From contig MU858093.1 in NCBI GenBank assembly GCA_033297075.1, forward strand, positions 62,001 to 126,000: 64,000 nt of DNA, in the 5' to 3' direction. This DNA comes from Rhypophila decipiens (Eukaryota; Ascomycota; Sordariomycetes; Sordariales; Naviculisporaceae). A model generated the notes under the pieces. The model saw only the letters and a program-made list of their open reading frames with translations. It had not been told where the DNA came from and searched no databases. Numbering within the stretch: position 1 is the first letter of the stretch; every line of letters begins with the position of its first letter. The position numbers and the translations under genes are program-made. Shown here in pieces: positions 23,349-34,707 of this stretch.

Positions 23349-24203
23349 ATGCCACCCCAACCAAGCCTCACACACTTCCTCTGCATCCCGCTGGTGACCC
23401 GGTCCTCCCGGCCTCAACTCACCAGCAGCCTGGCGTCATTCCGGGAACAAGTTACGAGCCCGCTGTCAGGTTTTAATGTACCCGAGGAAGCTATCCGGCC
23501 CGTTGGCTCGCTGCATCTCACGCTGGGGATGTTTAGTTTCCCTGGTGACAAGACCAAGACTAATAACAGCAATCTCTCTGAGGATGCTGCTTCTGGTCAG
23601 GGAGAAGAAGAAAGCCAAGATAGACTTGAAAAAGCGAAAGCGATACTGCAGTCCCTTCGTCCTAGAGAGATAATACGGGCATTCAAACCCCCGCCCGCAA
23701 TGCCTGGTTCTGCTGCTACTCCTCCGTTAGTAGAACAGAAGGAACAAGAAGAGATCAAGATCACATTACAGGGCTTGAGGAGCATGCAATCCACCACGCC
23801 GACCAAAAGCGCAGTGTTATACGCCCCGCCGGCAGATCCGCAGGGGAGGTTACAGCAATTCTGCGAAGGCGTCAGGAAGGTATTTCTCGACGCTGGGGTG
23901 ATGGTCCCAGACAATAGGCCGCTGCTTTTGCACGCTACGATTGTGAATACCATATATGTCAAGGGGAGAAATCGACAACAACAACAGAGAGGGCGCGGTG
24001 GACATGGTCAGGGGAGGAATAATCGCAGGGATAGGTTGACCATCGATGCTACTAGTTTGTTGGATCAGTTCGAGGACCAGGTCTGGATGGAGGACGTGAG
24101 GGTGGAAAAGATTGCGATTTGCAAGATGGGCGCCAAGAAGATTGAGGTTGATGGGGTGGTTGTTGATGAGGAGTATGAAGTTGTCACTGAGGTTGATGTT
24201 TGA
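23349..24203 (+). CDS. 2H phosphoesterase, AKAP7/ASCC1-like
   Basis: Single exon, 284 residues. The start LTHFLCIPLVT and the two HxT motifs, H56-L-T58 in GSLHLTLGMF and H195-A-T197 in LLLHATIVNT, define the 2H phosphoesterase superfamily, AKAP7-NLS/ASCC1 branch. Members of this superfamily act on 2',5' or cyclic phosphodiester bonds of RNA or nucleotides; the substrate of fungal members is unknown to me. Between the motifs is an insertion of about 80 residues, Gln/Glu-rich and probably disordered, and another Arg/Gly/Gln-rich insert (about 207-223) could contact RNA. Both motif histidines are intact, so it is probably active. The start at 23349 is the natural one for the family. Confidence 0.83.
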   Translation: MPPQPSLTHFLCIPLVTRSSRPQLTSSLASFREQVTSPLSGFNVPEEAIRPVGSLHLTLGMFSFPGDKTKTNNSNLSEDAASGQGEEESQDRLEKAKAILQSLRPREIIRAFKPPPAMPGSAATPPLVEQKEQEEIKITLQGLRSMQSTTPTKSAVLYAPPADPQGRLQQFCEGVRKVFLDAGVMVPDNRPLLLHATIVNTIYVKGRNRQQQQRGRGGHGQGRNNRRDRLTIDATSLLDQFEDQVWMEDVRVEKIAICKMGAKKIEVDGVVVDEEYEVVTEVDV

Positions 24204-26025
24204 TGATGAATAGCATTGACTGTGACTGCGGGTGGTCAGGAGAGCAAGAAGATTTAATGCTGAAAGGAAATATGCATACTGCAGCATCGACACAAGATTA
24301 AGATTGCCAACACGATGGGGAGAAAAACTGTCTTGCAACAGGGTTCGAACCCGCGATGTCTTGTTCCTCCAATACCGGAGAACAAAGAACTTGGTGAGCA
24401 GAAAACCGGTAGCGTATTATCCTCGCAGATGGCTCAACACTTGGCTTTCTTCTCCTGTCCATTCTCGCCGAGGATTGGTATCACTATGGGGAGATATAAT
24501 ACATCGCGTGGTGCAATCTCGGTCCATGGGGTGAGTTGCTCATGCTCATCTCTTCGTCTCTAGGCAACGAGATGAACCTTTTCCCGAGCACTTGGGTTGA
24601 GATACCCAAAAGTCATCTTCACCTTGAACATTGGTGGACCTTAGAATGCTGGTATCTAATCGCACACAACTTGCTGGGTACAGCCAAATGTCGAGATATC
24701 AGAATCGCTCACACCAAGCAGCCTCGAGGTAAATCAAGAGCTATGAGATGGCTGAATTTCAACACCAGCACCAAGCTCACTTGGCGCAATTGGTAACCGT
24801 CTCACTCTCTCGCTCTGAATTCACCTGATACTGACCTCGAGTCTTTCAGCAGTCTTCGACAGGGTGTGAGTTCGAATCATCATGGTGTCAAATACTTTCT
24901 TTGGCCTTTTTCTTCTTTTTCTTCTTCTTCTTTTTCTTTTCTTTTTTTTTTAAAAAAGAAAAAGCGGTTTTATATTAATCAGACTTGCTTTGGACTGCGT
25001 CCGGACTTGTCTCCTTTACTCAGCGTGTGAGTTCGAACCATATGGTGTAAAAGTCCACGATTCTTTTCCATCTTTTTTCCCCCTCTCTCTTCGTGAGAGC
25101 ACCGGTACACACTATAACTATACTTGAAGAGTGGAGGAAGTAGATAACAGAATATAATGTCAGAGAGGACTCGTGCCGGAATATTCTAAATACTCCGACT
25201 ACCTTTTACATCAAGAACCTCTTGTCAGCTGCTCACCACGCCCCGGGTTTAATTGGTAGCAGGACTCGAATGGGGAAAAGTTCAGAACATCACCACAGAA
25301 CACGCAGCTCTCTGATTTCGATACTTGAAAATCGCGTGTTCTTTTGTAAATAACGATTTTCAGGAGGGGAAAGCTGATTCTTTTGCGTAAACACAATCAT
25401 TTCATTGGAAGATGAGGGAGTCGGTGATGATGGTACCATGCTAACAATTAAACAGCATCATGGCTCAAGTCTGCCGTAACTGGTTAGCGGCTTCCCCGTA
25501 AACCGTCAAGAACCGCCCCCACTTCGACGCTTGTCCCTTCAAAGCAACGAGGATTCCGGCTGTCTGGACAAGTGCGACAACGACAAAAGCTATTGCGACT
25601 CATCACATGGAAGACGAGTCGTACCCGTAATCCGGATGAAAAAAAACCAGGCAACCACGTTAGTGAGCCATCTCACATCACGCCGCGCCGGCTCTCGTCA
25701 GCTAATAATAAGAATTTAATTCGCTGCCTTCTCTCGGGGGCAAGGCTACCTAAGAGGGTAGGTACGGGTTACGAACTTACCGAAGGGGCAGTTGAATGAA
25801 AAAAAGATGGGATGATGGCTACTTGAAAAGGGGGTTCCTGCTTCTACAAGTTCGATCCTCGTGGGTTGAACATATAAACAAACGAACCTCGATTCTCAGC
25901 ACCTCTTGAACGCGAAATACCGATCTTTAAGAACAAAACCATCTCAACCCTGCGCTGTGTGCCCAACCCCCAAATTTGATACCCATCGAGTTCCGAGTCC
26001 CAAGACGTTTCTCCATAATCCGTTG
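24204..26025. other. spacer with tRNA-like boxes and a pyrimidine tract
   Basis: No supported exon. It contains an A-box-like TGGCGCAATTGG (24782-24793) with a B-box-like GAGTTCGAATC about 85 bp further on, a second GAGTTCGAACC near 25029, a GGGTTCGAACCC near 24340, and a long CT tract running into A-rich sequence (about 24900-24965). None folds into a full tRNA by eye, so they are listed as relics. Confidence 0.4.
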
Positions 26026-26743
26026 ATGCCTCGAAAACCGGCAGTCACACCTACAACCTCGCCCACAAAGGCCGAGAGACGTCGCGCAGGAGGAGGAGGA
26101 ACGCCCACGGCGCACCACGCCCGTCCCACGGCTGCCTCTGCTGCGCGGAGTGGTTCCCCCTCTGCTTCTCGAGCCATGAGGGTCGGCTCTTCGACCGCGA
26201 CAGCGGGGCGACATGCAAGTCCGGGTCCCGGCGCGGGCGCGGGCTCCGTAATAGCGGCCCCGCCCCGGGCCGCGCTCAACGGTGGTGGTGGTGGTAGGAG
26301 TGGGACTTCCTCACCCGCCCCGGACGAATACCGAAATCAACGATCCGACGGCACTGGCAGTACTACTATCAAAGGAAAAGACTCGACACCCACCTCGAGC
26401 GCCAACTCATCGCCCTCCTGCTCCTCTACCGGCACCACCACCCCCCTTCCCGATTCAAATCACCACCTCCAACAAAAACTCGTCGAAAAGACCAACCGAA
26501 TATCCCACCTCGAACGCGAACTCCTAATAATGGAATCGGAATTCACCCGCGAGCTGGATAAACTCTCGCGCTCCGAATCCGAAACCTCGTCCTTCTGGCA
26601 AGCAAAGTACTCGTCTCTAAACCAGCAATATCTCCGCACAGACACTGAGCTCCGTCTCCTCCGCTCCGAACAACAACAACAACAACAACAACAACAAACC
26701 TCCTCCTCTGAAAAATCTCAAAACCAAGAACGAGAACGGCAGG

Positions 26744-26775
<32 letters not shown>

Positions 26776-27941
26776 GAAAGAGAAGCAGCAGCAGCAGCAG
26801 CAGCTTTATTCCGCTCCCGGTACGAAAGTCTCGCGCGACAGTTGAGGGAAAGAGACGACGAGATACGTACTCTACAGGGACAGATCAGGGGCTTGAAAGA
26901 GTGGGTTAGCACGAGTACACGGTCTGATGGGACTGCGCAGACGAGCGATGAGGTTTTCGGCGAGGGCATGGCACGGCTGGGGAATAGTCTGCAGAACTGG
27001 GTGCTGGTCAACTTTCGGAGGGCCAAGATTGGTATGTTTAATTTTTGGTTTTTTAAAATTTCCTCGTTTTTTCTCTCTCTAACTTCTGGGTTGGCCGGGC
27101 CCTCGTGGCTATTATTGGGCCGCTTGGCTAACCAAATGTTGAGGTCGGTCTACTGTGCATGCGGTTGGGTTTTGGTTGATTTGCTTGGGCTAACCTTTCT
27201 TCTTGGCCAAATAGAGATATCAAAATCCGATGGCAAGACGCTCGACGAGTTGGGCCGGCTGGTTCCCATGTACGAAGACCTAGCATCGACGTCCAAAATC
27301 CACCTGATACAATCACTTGTTTCTAGGATACTGGTAGAACATGTATTTGATGCATACTTCGTCGGGCTATCAAGCGAGCAGAGCCAGCAATTTACACAGA
27401 TGGAGACATTCCTGGCATCATTTGGTACGCCCAGAAACTTCCTCTGATGACTTCCTCATCAGGTTGCTAATGCCCTTCAGCTTCTTCACCCGAGGCCATC
27501 AACCAGTGGCGGTCAATGACCCTCGGCATACTAAAGAAAGAGGCCGACCAAAAGATGCAAAACGAGACAGCCGGCATCATAGAATCAGTCATATCCAAGG
27601 TCAACACTCTCCTCGACACAGTCACCGACATCAAGTCGAGCGAGGGACGTGACCAAGCACTGAGGGCATTAGTTAGCAGCGCGATCGAGCTGTCCCGATT
27701 ACTGGTCGTCCAGAGGGCCATATTCAAGGTCAGCATGCCTGAGCTCCTGCCACACCAGCAGACCATGTTCGACCCCTCAACCATGGAGGACATTGGTGGC
27801 GAAGACGAGGAGAGCCTAGAAGAGAGGGAGATCTGCTGTGTCACATTCCCGGGCATCATCAAAAGGGGCGACGAGAGTGGGGGACATCTACAATACCGAA
27901 ATGTCATATCCAAAGCTCGGGTTCTCTGCAGCCCGGAATAA
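26026..27941 (+). CDS. large coiled-coil protein, function unknown
   Basis: Exons 26026-27031, 27215-27424 and 27481-27941; 558 residues. The upstream frame is open to 25906, but MPRKPAVTPTTSPTKAE at 26026 is the first ATG with fungal-like sequence after it. Residues 1-150 are Ser/Thr/Pro/Gly-rich and basic. A coiled coil follows (LVEKTNRISHLERELLIMES onward), interrupted by two polyglutamine runs encoded by CAA repeats and a polyalanine run. The C-terminal part after the first intron is folded-looking and helical (LGRLVPMYEDLAS, IHLIQSLVSRILVEHVFDAY), resembling a domain shared by fungal proteins of unknown role. Intron 1 (183 bp) is a multiple of three with no stop, so retention would add 61 residues in frame. 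No function is assigned. Confidence 0.8.
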
Positions 27942-30732
27942 GAAGCCCAGCTTCCGGGGGCTTGCAGCTGAGGTCTGAGCCAACCATGCCTCTTCCACAG
28001 CTTCGATCATGCCTTGCATCGTGACACGACCGAACGAAGGACCGACTGGGACGCACTCCGTTTGTCTGGGTTCTCGTGGTCGCTGACGGCTCCTGTGCGA
28101 CACCGGGCTTGTTGGCAGGCAAGAGAAAGATGGCCAAGGCCGGTTCGGTCGTCGGTAAGAGAGGCGAGACATGTCCGTCGCACTGCTTCGGGCTTGAGTA
28201 ACGTTCTTTCGGGCATTTTTGGGACGCTTCAGCTGCCTTGGCCCATTTGTTCTCGCGATACCCGAGTCTTCCTTCGAGGACGAGGACGTAGAGTTGAGGT
28301 CCGTCAAAGGAGATTCTAGCCCAACGGGTACTTGCCTCGTTGGGCTGAGTGGTTGGTTTTTGTGGCGGCAGGGGCGCCTCTTAGAACATTCCCCCTTTGA
28401 TTCGAGTCCCCTGAATCCAAGCCCGGATTCATATAGCTCTCTCGCTGCTGAGCGGAGTAACAGGATGAACGACAAACCAAAACTGGCCGAGGGTTGTAGT
28501 GGTGTACCCATGGGCAGCAGACATGCATGGGCGGGTCAAGGAATGCGAGACCAACAGCAGATTGACGGCCAGCGGGCTTACACATGTAACCGAGAGATCC
28601 AGCGGGAAGTTGATTGGTCCCGCAGAGCCTCCAAGTTTAGTGCTCAACCCCGGCAGATGCAGTGGTGGTGTCATACCAATATCTCGCCACAGCGTTGATT
28701 CCCGCCAAAGGTCCTGGCTGTTGCCAAGTGGGTGCCGCAGATACAAGGTTGTGAGCCGGAAGTCTGATTTCCGCATCATGTCCTTGGCCCTCCTCCTGGG
28801 GTACATATGTACACGTGTGTGTATGAATTTAGCCTTCTTTTGCTGGGAACTTCTGTCGTCGAAAGTGAAAGACCCCCGATCGCGATAAGGGCAAGTGGAT
28901 AGGATGGAGACGGAAGCAAGCATTCATGATGCGCCACGTACACTCGTACAGTAGCCATATATGCAGCACCGAGCAGTAGTATGATCTTGGGCCGGTGGAT
29001 ACCGACCATTGAGGGCTGGATGGACTGGGACCAAAACTTCACAACGCTTTCTCCTCATTTTCTCGCGAATTATAGAAGGTGCGGTGAAGCTTGAAATCGG
29101 TCAGTCGTCTCTGACTGGTTGGCTGGCCAAGCCAGCGAGGGTAAACCAAACAACGGATTGCTTCAGGGGTGGCTTGCTTGAAGCTGCAGCCGTGTTCTGC
29201 AAGGATGTCGAGGGCGAGCGAATGGCGTGGGGACGACCACCTGCAGATTGATTTGGTCCACGAGCTCCCGGCCGGCGTTGTTATGCGTGCGCTGATCGAT
29301 GTCGAGGAGAAAGAAGTGCTGCATTGTAATTAACAGCGTCTGCAGTTTCCCACACTCGCGCGTGCACGCACACGCGTTCAAGGTCCCGATAATAACGAGC
29401 ACATCATTCACGTCCTTTGGCTCATCGATCCTGCTCCGTGAACCCTTTGGGGGTTCCGAAGTTGGTGGGCGAGAACAGGCAGTCGTCGATACCTAACCCA
29501 TAATCAGCGACAGACGGTTGGTTGCAAGTTGAAGACCTATCTGCAATATCTCATATTCCCGTGGCAGCTTGGCCAACCACAACGTACTAGTAGTCGAGAT
29601 CAGGAAGTATGACTGCGTTTGAGTGATCGGAAACTGAAGTGGTGCCATTTGGGCTGAAAAGCGTAGAATTCTGTCGAGACGTTCGAGTCGGAGGTGTAAA
29701 CCTGCCTTTGGAGGTGATTGGGAAAGAAAGCGGCTTGTTCCAGTCGTGGAGTCGTGGGACATGCATCCCGGCATCATCTCGGTTCGTTATCGATTGCCGG
29801 AACGGAAAGAGCTGCCACTGCTCCTGCTGTGCATCCAGAACTGAGGAAGCAGCAAGGGAGATGATATGTGCTCCCATGTGAACATTTGGAAAGAGCAGTC
29901 CAGATCGTCCACCCCTCTCTCCGTCCCGTCCCTTCCCCGATGAATGGGACGAACAACGATGGGTCGTGATTCCAGTATAAATGGAAACCACCGCCTACCA
30001 CCTCCTGCCACTGCAAGGTCGATTTTCCAAAACTGTGAGCTACCAGTTGTCTTGATCGATTGTGCACATCTCGCCCATCGAACCACTCTTCTTCTCAATC
30101 GATATCCAGCACTTTGCAAAATAACAAGTCGACAGAGTCATACCAGTAGACCCTCCCTTCCCCTTGCACCATCCGATTTCGACAAACTTATACCATCACC
30201 ATCGGATTGTGGCGCACAGTCCCGAGTTCAATCCCCCAGGCCTAGGACTTGTTCCGTTCCGTCTTGCGCGGTCCTGCCTGCAGTCCTGCCACTCCAGGTC
30301 CCGGGAGTCGTGCCGTGGTGTGGTTTGCGGATTTGTTGCTGCCCCGGCGCTTGCACTGGCACCCCCGAATCGGGTGAAACCCCCTTCTGAGCCAAGGTAG
30401 CTTTCTCCCACTTTCATCCCATGGATTACGATCCTTCGGGGGAAGAATTCCCATCGCAAAAGATTTAAATCCACTCTTTTACCCTCGTCAGTCGTGGATA
30501 CTGTTGGCAGAGGAAAGAATTTGCCAACTATCGTCTCTCTTTTTTTTATTAGCATCTTGGGCAATCCTGATCGTGGTCGTGATCTTCAAGGCATCGGTGG
30601 TCCGAAAGTTGTTAGGAGCTGAGCTCTGACTGAACCCCTCATCGCCTCTCTCTGATAGGTCGACAATCGTTCGCTGCCAGCGGCAGGCCAAGCTCGCACC
30701 TCAAGCCGATCGCAATCGCTAGAATTGTCGAG
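27942..30732. other. gene-free spacer with one A/B box pair
   Basis: ORFs on both strands lack motifs or splice support. A tRNA-like pair, TGGGCTGAGTGG (28341-28352) and GATTCGAGTCC (28399-28409), is spaced as in a tRNA, but its T stem and acceptor stem do not pair. Confidence 0.4.
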
Positions 30733-31701
30733 ATGGCGGCCAACGTGAACCCAGCTGAGATATGGGACTTCATCAACGGTCGACGCCAACAGAGCTCTCC
30801 ATCGCATGAAAGCTGGCCCTCTGCAACGTACAGCCACTATAATACCACCCCGCGCCAAGCATCGCCGCTTGCGTATGCCGAAGCCGAGACAGATACGTCG
30901 GCGCTGGCCAACACGTTCGATTTGCTGTCTGTTACGGATACTGGCAGTAACTATACAACCACAACATCCCACAAGACGGCGCATTCCTCCCGGGCACCCT
31001 CTTCTCGACACTCTGTCATGTCGAGCGTGCACTCGTCCATTTTCAGTCGTCCTCATAGGAGAGGATGCAGATCCCACGCACCGAGCACAGCACCGAGCTC
31101 GCGGCCGACGAGGAATGGAAACTACCAGAACTTTGCCCACCAGTTTGCGCACGTCAACGACGCTGCTCCCGAGGCCCACGGTGCCTTCATGTTATGGTGC
31201 GAGTTTTGTGACTTGAACAACTGCGACGCCATGTTTCGCGGTGACGATGAGGATGCTTGGATCGACCATCACATCGCCCACCTCGGCGGCGACCACTTCC
31301 CCCGACAGCTTGTATGCTGGTTCTGCGACGATGTGCCCTTCGTCTCGGACCGAACCGAGGATCGCTATGCCAACTTTGTCCTCCGTATGCAGCACATACG
31401 CGGGCATATCTTTGACGAGCACTACACTCGCAACCATATGCGACCAGATTTCCATGTTATTTCGCACTTGCGCAGGTACAACCTGATTGACACCGAGACC
31501 TTCAACCATGCAATGGGGTACGACGAACTCCCTGCCGGCTTGCGACTCCCGGGGGATGACAATCAGCACAACGAACCGACGCAATCATCCAGGGACAGCG
31601 AGCCATACGTTGTTCAGGACGAGAGAAGACGCGACCAGGAAGAGAGAAGGCGCCAACGTCGGCGTGATAGAGAGCGGGATTCAAACAGAAGGAGATGGTA
31701 A
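30733..31701 (+). CDS. putative zinc-binding protein with CxxC/HxxxH modules
   Basis: Single exon, 322 residues. The first 140 residues are Ser/Thr-rich and look disordered. Two metal-binding-like modules follow: C156-x2-C159 with H179/H183 (CEFC then HHIAH) and C195-x2-C198 with H221/H225 (CWFC then HIRGH). Spacing is longer than in classical C2H2 fingers, so they may be divergent fingers or another fold. The C-terminus (about 295-322) is a dense Arg/Glu/Gln run ending RDRERDSNRRRW, which could bind nucleic acid. I recognise a general resemblance to uncharacterised Sordariomycete proteins, not a named family. DNA- or RNA-binding is inference. Confidence 0.72.
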   Translation: MAANVNPAEIWDFINGRRQQSSPSHESWPSATYSHYNTTPRQASPLAYAEAETDTSALANTFDLLSVTDTGSNYTTTTSHKTAHSSRAPSSRHSVMSSVHSSIFSRPHRRGCRSHAPSTAPSSRPTRNGNYQNFAHQFAHVNDAAPEAHGAFMLWCEFCDLNNCDAMFRGDDEDAWIDHHIAHLGGDHFPRQLVCWFCDDVPFVSDRTEDRYANFVLRMQHIRGHIFDEHYTRNHMRPDFHVISHLRRYNLIDTETFNHAMGYDELPAGLRLPGDDNQHNEPTQSSRDSEPYVVQDERRRDQEERRRQRRRDRERDSNRRRW

Positions 31702-34700
31702 CCTGTCCTACCAGATATCCGAGTCAGGTCGTTGGAAAGAAGCGAAACGACGTGAGAATAAGCTTGTGTGGTGGTCGGTTGGTGCGTGCTCGGTGCTCCC
31801 TTCATGAAGCGTGGCGGTATCCGTAGCGTGACGAGGACCACATCGCGTCTCGCACGTGCCACGAGCGCATCGCCACCGCAAACTCTCCCCCTTTTCCAGG
31901 ATATCTATTTAACCACTTGGACGAGTGGTTTATTCCCCGGTCGCTCGCCCACACCTCTGTCGAAGAAATCGGCCTGCTTTCGTTGAAGCTTCGTCTCGTC
32001 GTGTTCTGTGGTCAGTAGAAGGAAGACCAACTAAGAAAGAAAAACCACCAAAACAACCCAACACGAACCACCACAAAACATATGGATGATGCCCAACTTT
32101 GAAGGCGTCCATGCAAATTTTTTTTTTCCCAATCTCCCATCCGATCTATATACCCCGATGTGTCCGGCAGCAACAAGTGCCCTTTTCCGAACTGCAGGAA
32201 CCCGATGCCTAGGCACACTGGGTATTGGTGGTGGTGAAATTCCATCCAATCGGGTCGCAAGGCTGACTTTTTTTCATGTGTGCGGATGTTTCTCGTCCGC
32301 AAACCACTTCACCAGTCTGCCTTGCCTTGCTTTTTGCCTTCTTTCACTTCACTCCATCTTTTTCTGCTCTGTTTGGCCTGTCGTGTGTGGTTTCCGGGTA
32401 AGGACACCTGGCCAAATCTGTCACCTCTTGGTCTGCTCAATACGTTTTTGCTCGGCGCGATATCTGCTGTCCGCGTTGGTTTTGATGTTGCTTCATAACC
32501 CCCTCAGTCTGTTTGTTCGATGTTCGTACTGATATGTTTCCTTGTCTTGGGCTATTTTCTGTCCGGATGTTGTTTCTTCAGGAAGTCTCCCAGTTGCTCA
32601 TCCTGCTCAGCACGATCAAGGGTTCCGGCACTGGTGGATCGACCGACCCAAAGTTGAGCTTGTTAGCCGCGGAGTGGATTCTGAGTTGGCTGTTGAGGAT
32701 CTGGCGTTTTTGTTTTCGATGTGCTCCGTCACTTTGATGGGTAATGAGTGACGATGTGATGAGTGATGATGTTTTTTCTTCTTCCTCGGCCTCTTTTGAG
32801 AGGTTCTGTTTACTATTTCGAATTTGTCAACAAAGATACCATGGTTTTTGGCGAGCAAAGTCTCGCCAGTATGAGGGCTTGGGGAGGAGCACAAAATGGA
32901 GGATTGGAACTGGAATCGAACAGGAAGATTGATACCTTGTTTGTATATATATAGAGGATGAATCGTCTAATTTTATGTCTGTCTTTCTGTCTGTTTGCCC
33001 AGTTTTGAGACTGCGGATGATATGAATTCCGATGTATGCCATTCTCGAAACTGTAGTAAAGACTGAGAAAGCACGAAGAAGGATCGTGTTGTTATAAGGA
33101 TGGATTTCAGAATGCGGTGAAGAACCAGTCCCTAAGGTAGCCTCGTAATGGGAGGATACTCGGGTCCACAGAGCAGCCAATCCCATCTCTCACAATATTT
33201 CCTGGGCCAATACATTCTCGATATTGACACTTGAGCTCATCATTGGATCTCTGCAGTTGTGAGAGACTCTCTGGTGGCGATTATGTAAACCAGGAAAGTT
33301 TTACAGACATTAAATGAGAAGCTACTTGTTAATGTCTTTATTTTAGGTGAGATTACCGGTTTATGTAGGTACCGTTACATGAAGCAAGTGCGCACGCCCT
33401 TTGGTTCACATCTTGTATGGGGTGTTGACTCATACTGCGCATATCCAGCAGGTACTGTACCCCGGGATAATTAGATATAAAGTTCTCCTAACTAGTAAGT
33501 AGGTAGGTGGTATAGATAATTAGATTCTCGGGCCGTGGTCAAGAAGCATTGAATAATTACTCTCATCGTCGGTCCCGTCTCCGGGCTATGCGGCCGAGTC
33601 GACTGGCGTATCGGAGTTAACAGTTTTGTTTCAGTTTCCAGGTGTTGGTTGTATTGAACTTTGTGGAACGTCTGTCTAATAGGTACGAACGGTTGATGTT
33701 AACCTAGGTAGGTATTCCTATAAATCTCCTTCTAGAGAACCACGATTTCTCATAACCTAGCTGCTGCCTCGATCCACCTAACCCGTACCTCAAGGGGTAA
33801 TCGTAGGTAAAAAAGCACGTCTCTTGTTCTCTTGTATAGGGATAATTATGTTCCATGCTAATTACCTAGAATATGGAAGATAATAGAATTGTTTGTGAGT
33901 TAGGTATCTAAGAAGGTAATCGATCATCCATGATATCCAAGAAACCCTTTGCTAGCATGTTGAATAAATGCAGTAAATCGCTTACTTGTGTGCTTGCTTG
34001 CCCGCTCGCCCGCTCGAATAGTATATATATAACTTGGAAAGATTCTCGTTCTCAAACCGGGCCAGGGACAGACTACCGGCTCCGGATCCAGCTAACAGAT
34101 CTCTCTCACATAAATAGTTGTGAAAAAAACCCCCATACAATATTATCAGGAGTACCACTCCCTTCCTCATCTTACTGCACTTGTCCCCTCGCTTTCGCCC
34201 AGGACCATGAAGAGAGAGAGGCACCCTCCTCTCAAGATCTGAGTAGCTCCCCGGTTCATCCATCCGTCCATCTTAGACTCAAGCCACCCGCACGCAACCT
34301 TTAATCTCCTACCACACCCTGATAGTGTCATTTAGACTTTGCACCATGCCCAAAGCAAAGTCCGGTATATAATCCCCCTCAACACAATCCCTTCCAACAG
34401 CGAGGGGATAAAAACAGGTGCAGAACCAAGTGGCCATTGGCCAAGTGGTTAAACACCTGCCCCTCACTGCTGTCCGCCTCTCGCCACAACCTCCCAACCG
34501 AGGTCGTGAGTTTAATCCCAAATCGTAAAAGTCGTAAGAGACTTTTCGGCAGTGGGCCTTCCTCCCTCCCAGTCAACGTACCACAGCAGCGCGTGTTACT
34601 GAAATACAGGGAGGGGAGGAGGGTGTCACTGAGCTTTTGCCATTTTGGACCAAGTAATTGATTCCTCCTGCCTGTTTGCAGCCAGGGAACCCAAAATGAT

Positions 34701-34707
34701 CCGTCGC
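31702..34707. other. gene-free spacer, partly AT-rich
   Basis: No supported exon. The part from about 33300 to 33960 is AT-rich and dotted with GGTA-type repeats (near 33365, 33505, 33705). At 34438-34448 there is an exact A-box match TGGCCAAGTGG with a degraded B box GAGTTTAATCC at 34508-34518. Confidence 0.4.

Noticed and set aside
24310..24420. Minus-strand tRNA candidate around GGTTCGAACC
   Set aside because: A T arm can be drawn with G-U pairs, but there is no matching acceptor or D arm.
24782..24880. Possible intron-containing tRNA with A and B boxes
   Set aside because: The 5' arm GCTCACT finds no partner after the T arm, and the T stem does not pair.
27888..28511. 207-codon minus-strand ORF
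   Set aside because: Overlaps the 3' end of the coiled-coil gene and a tRNA-like segment; no motif or splice support.
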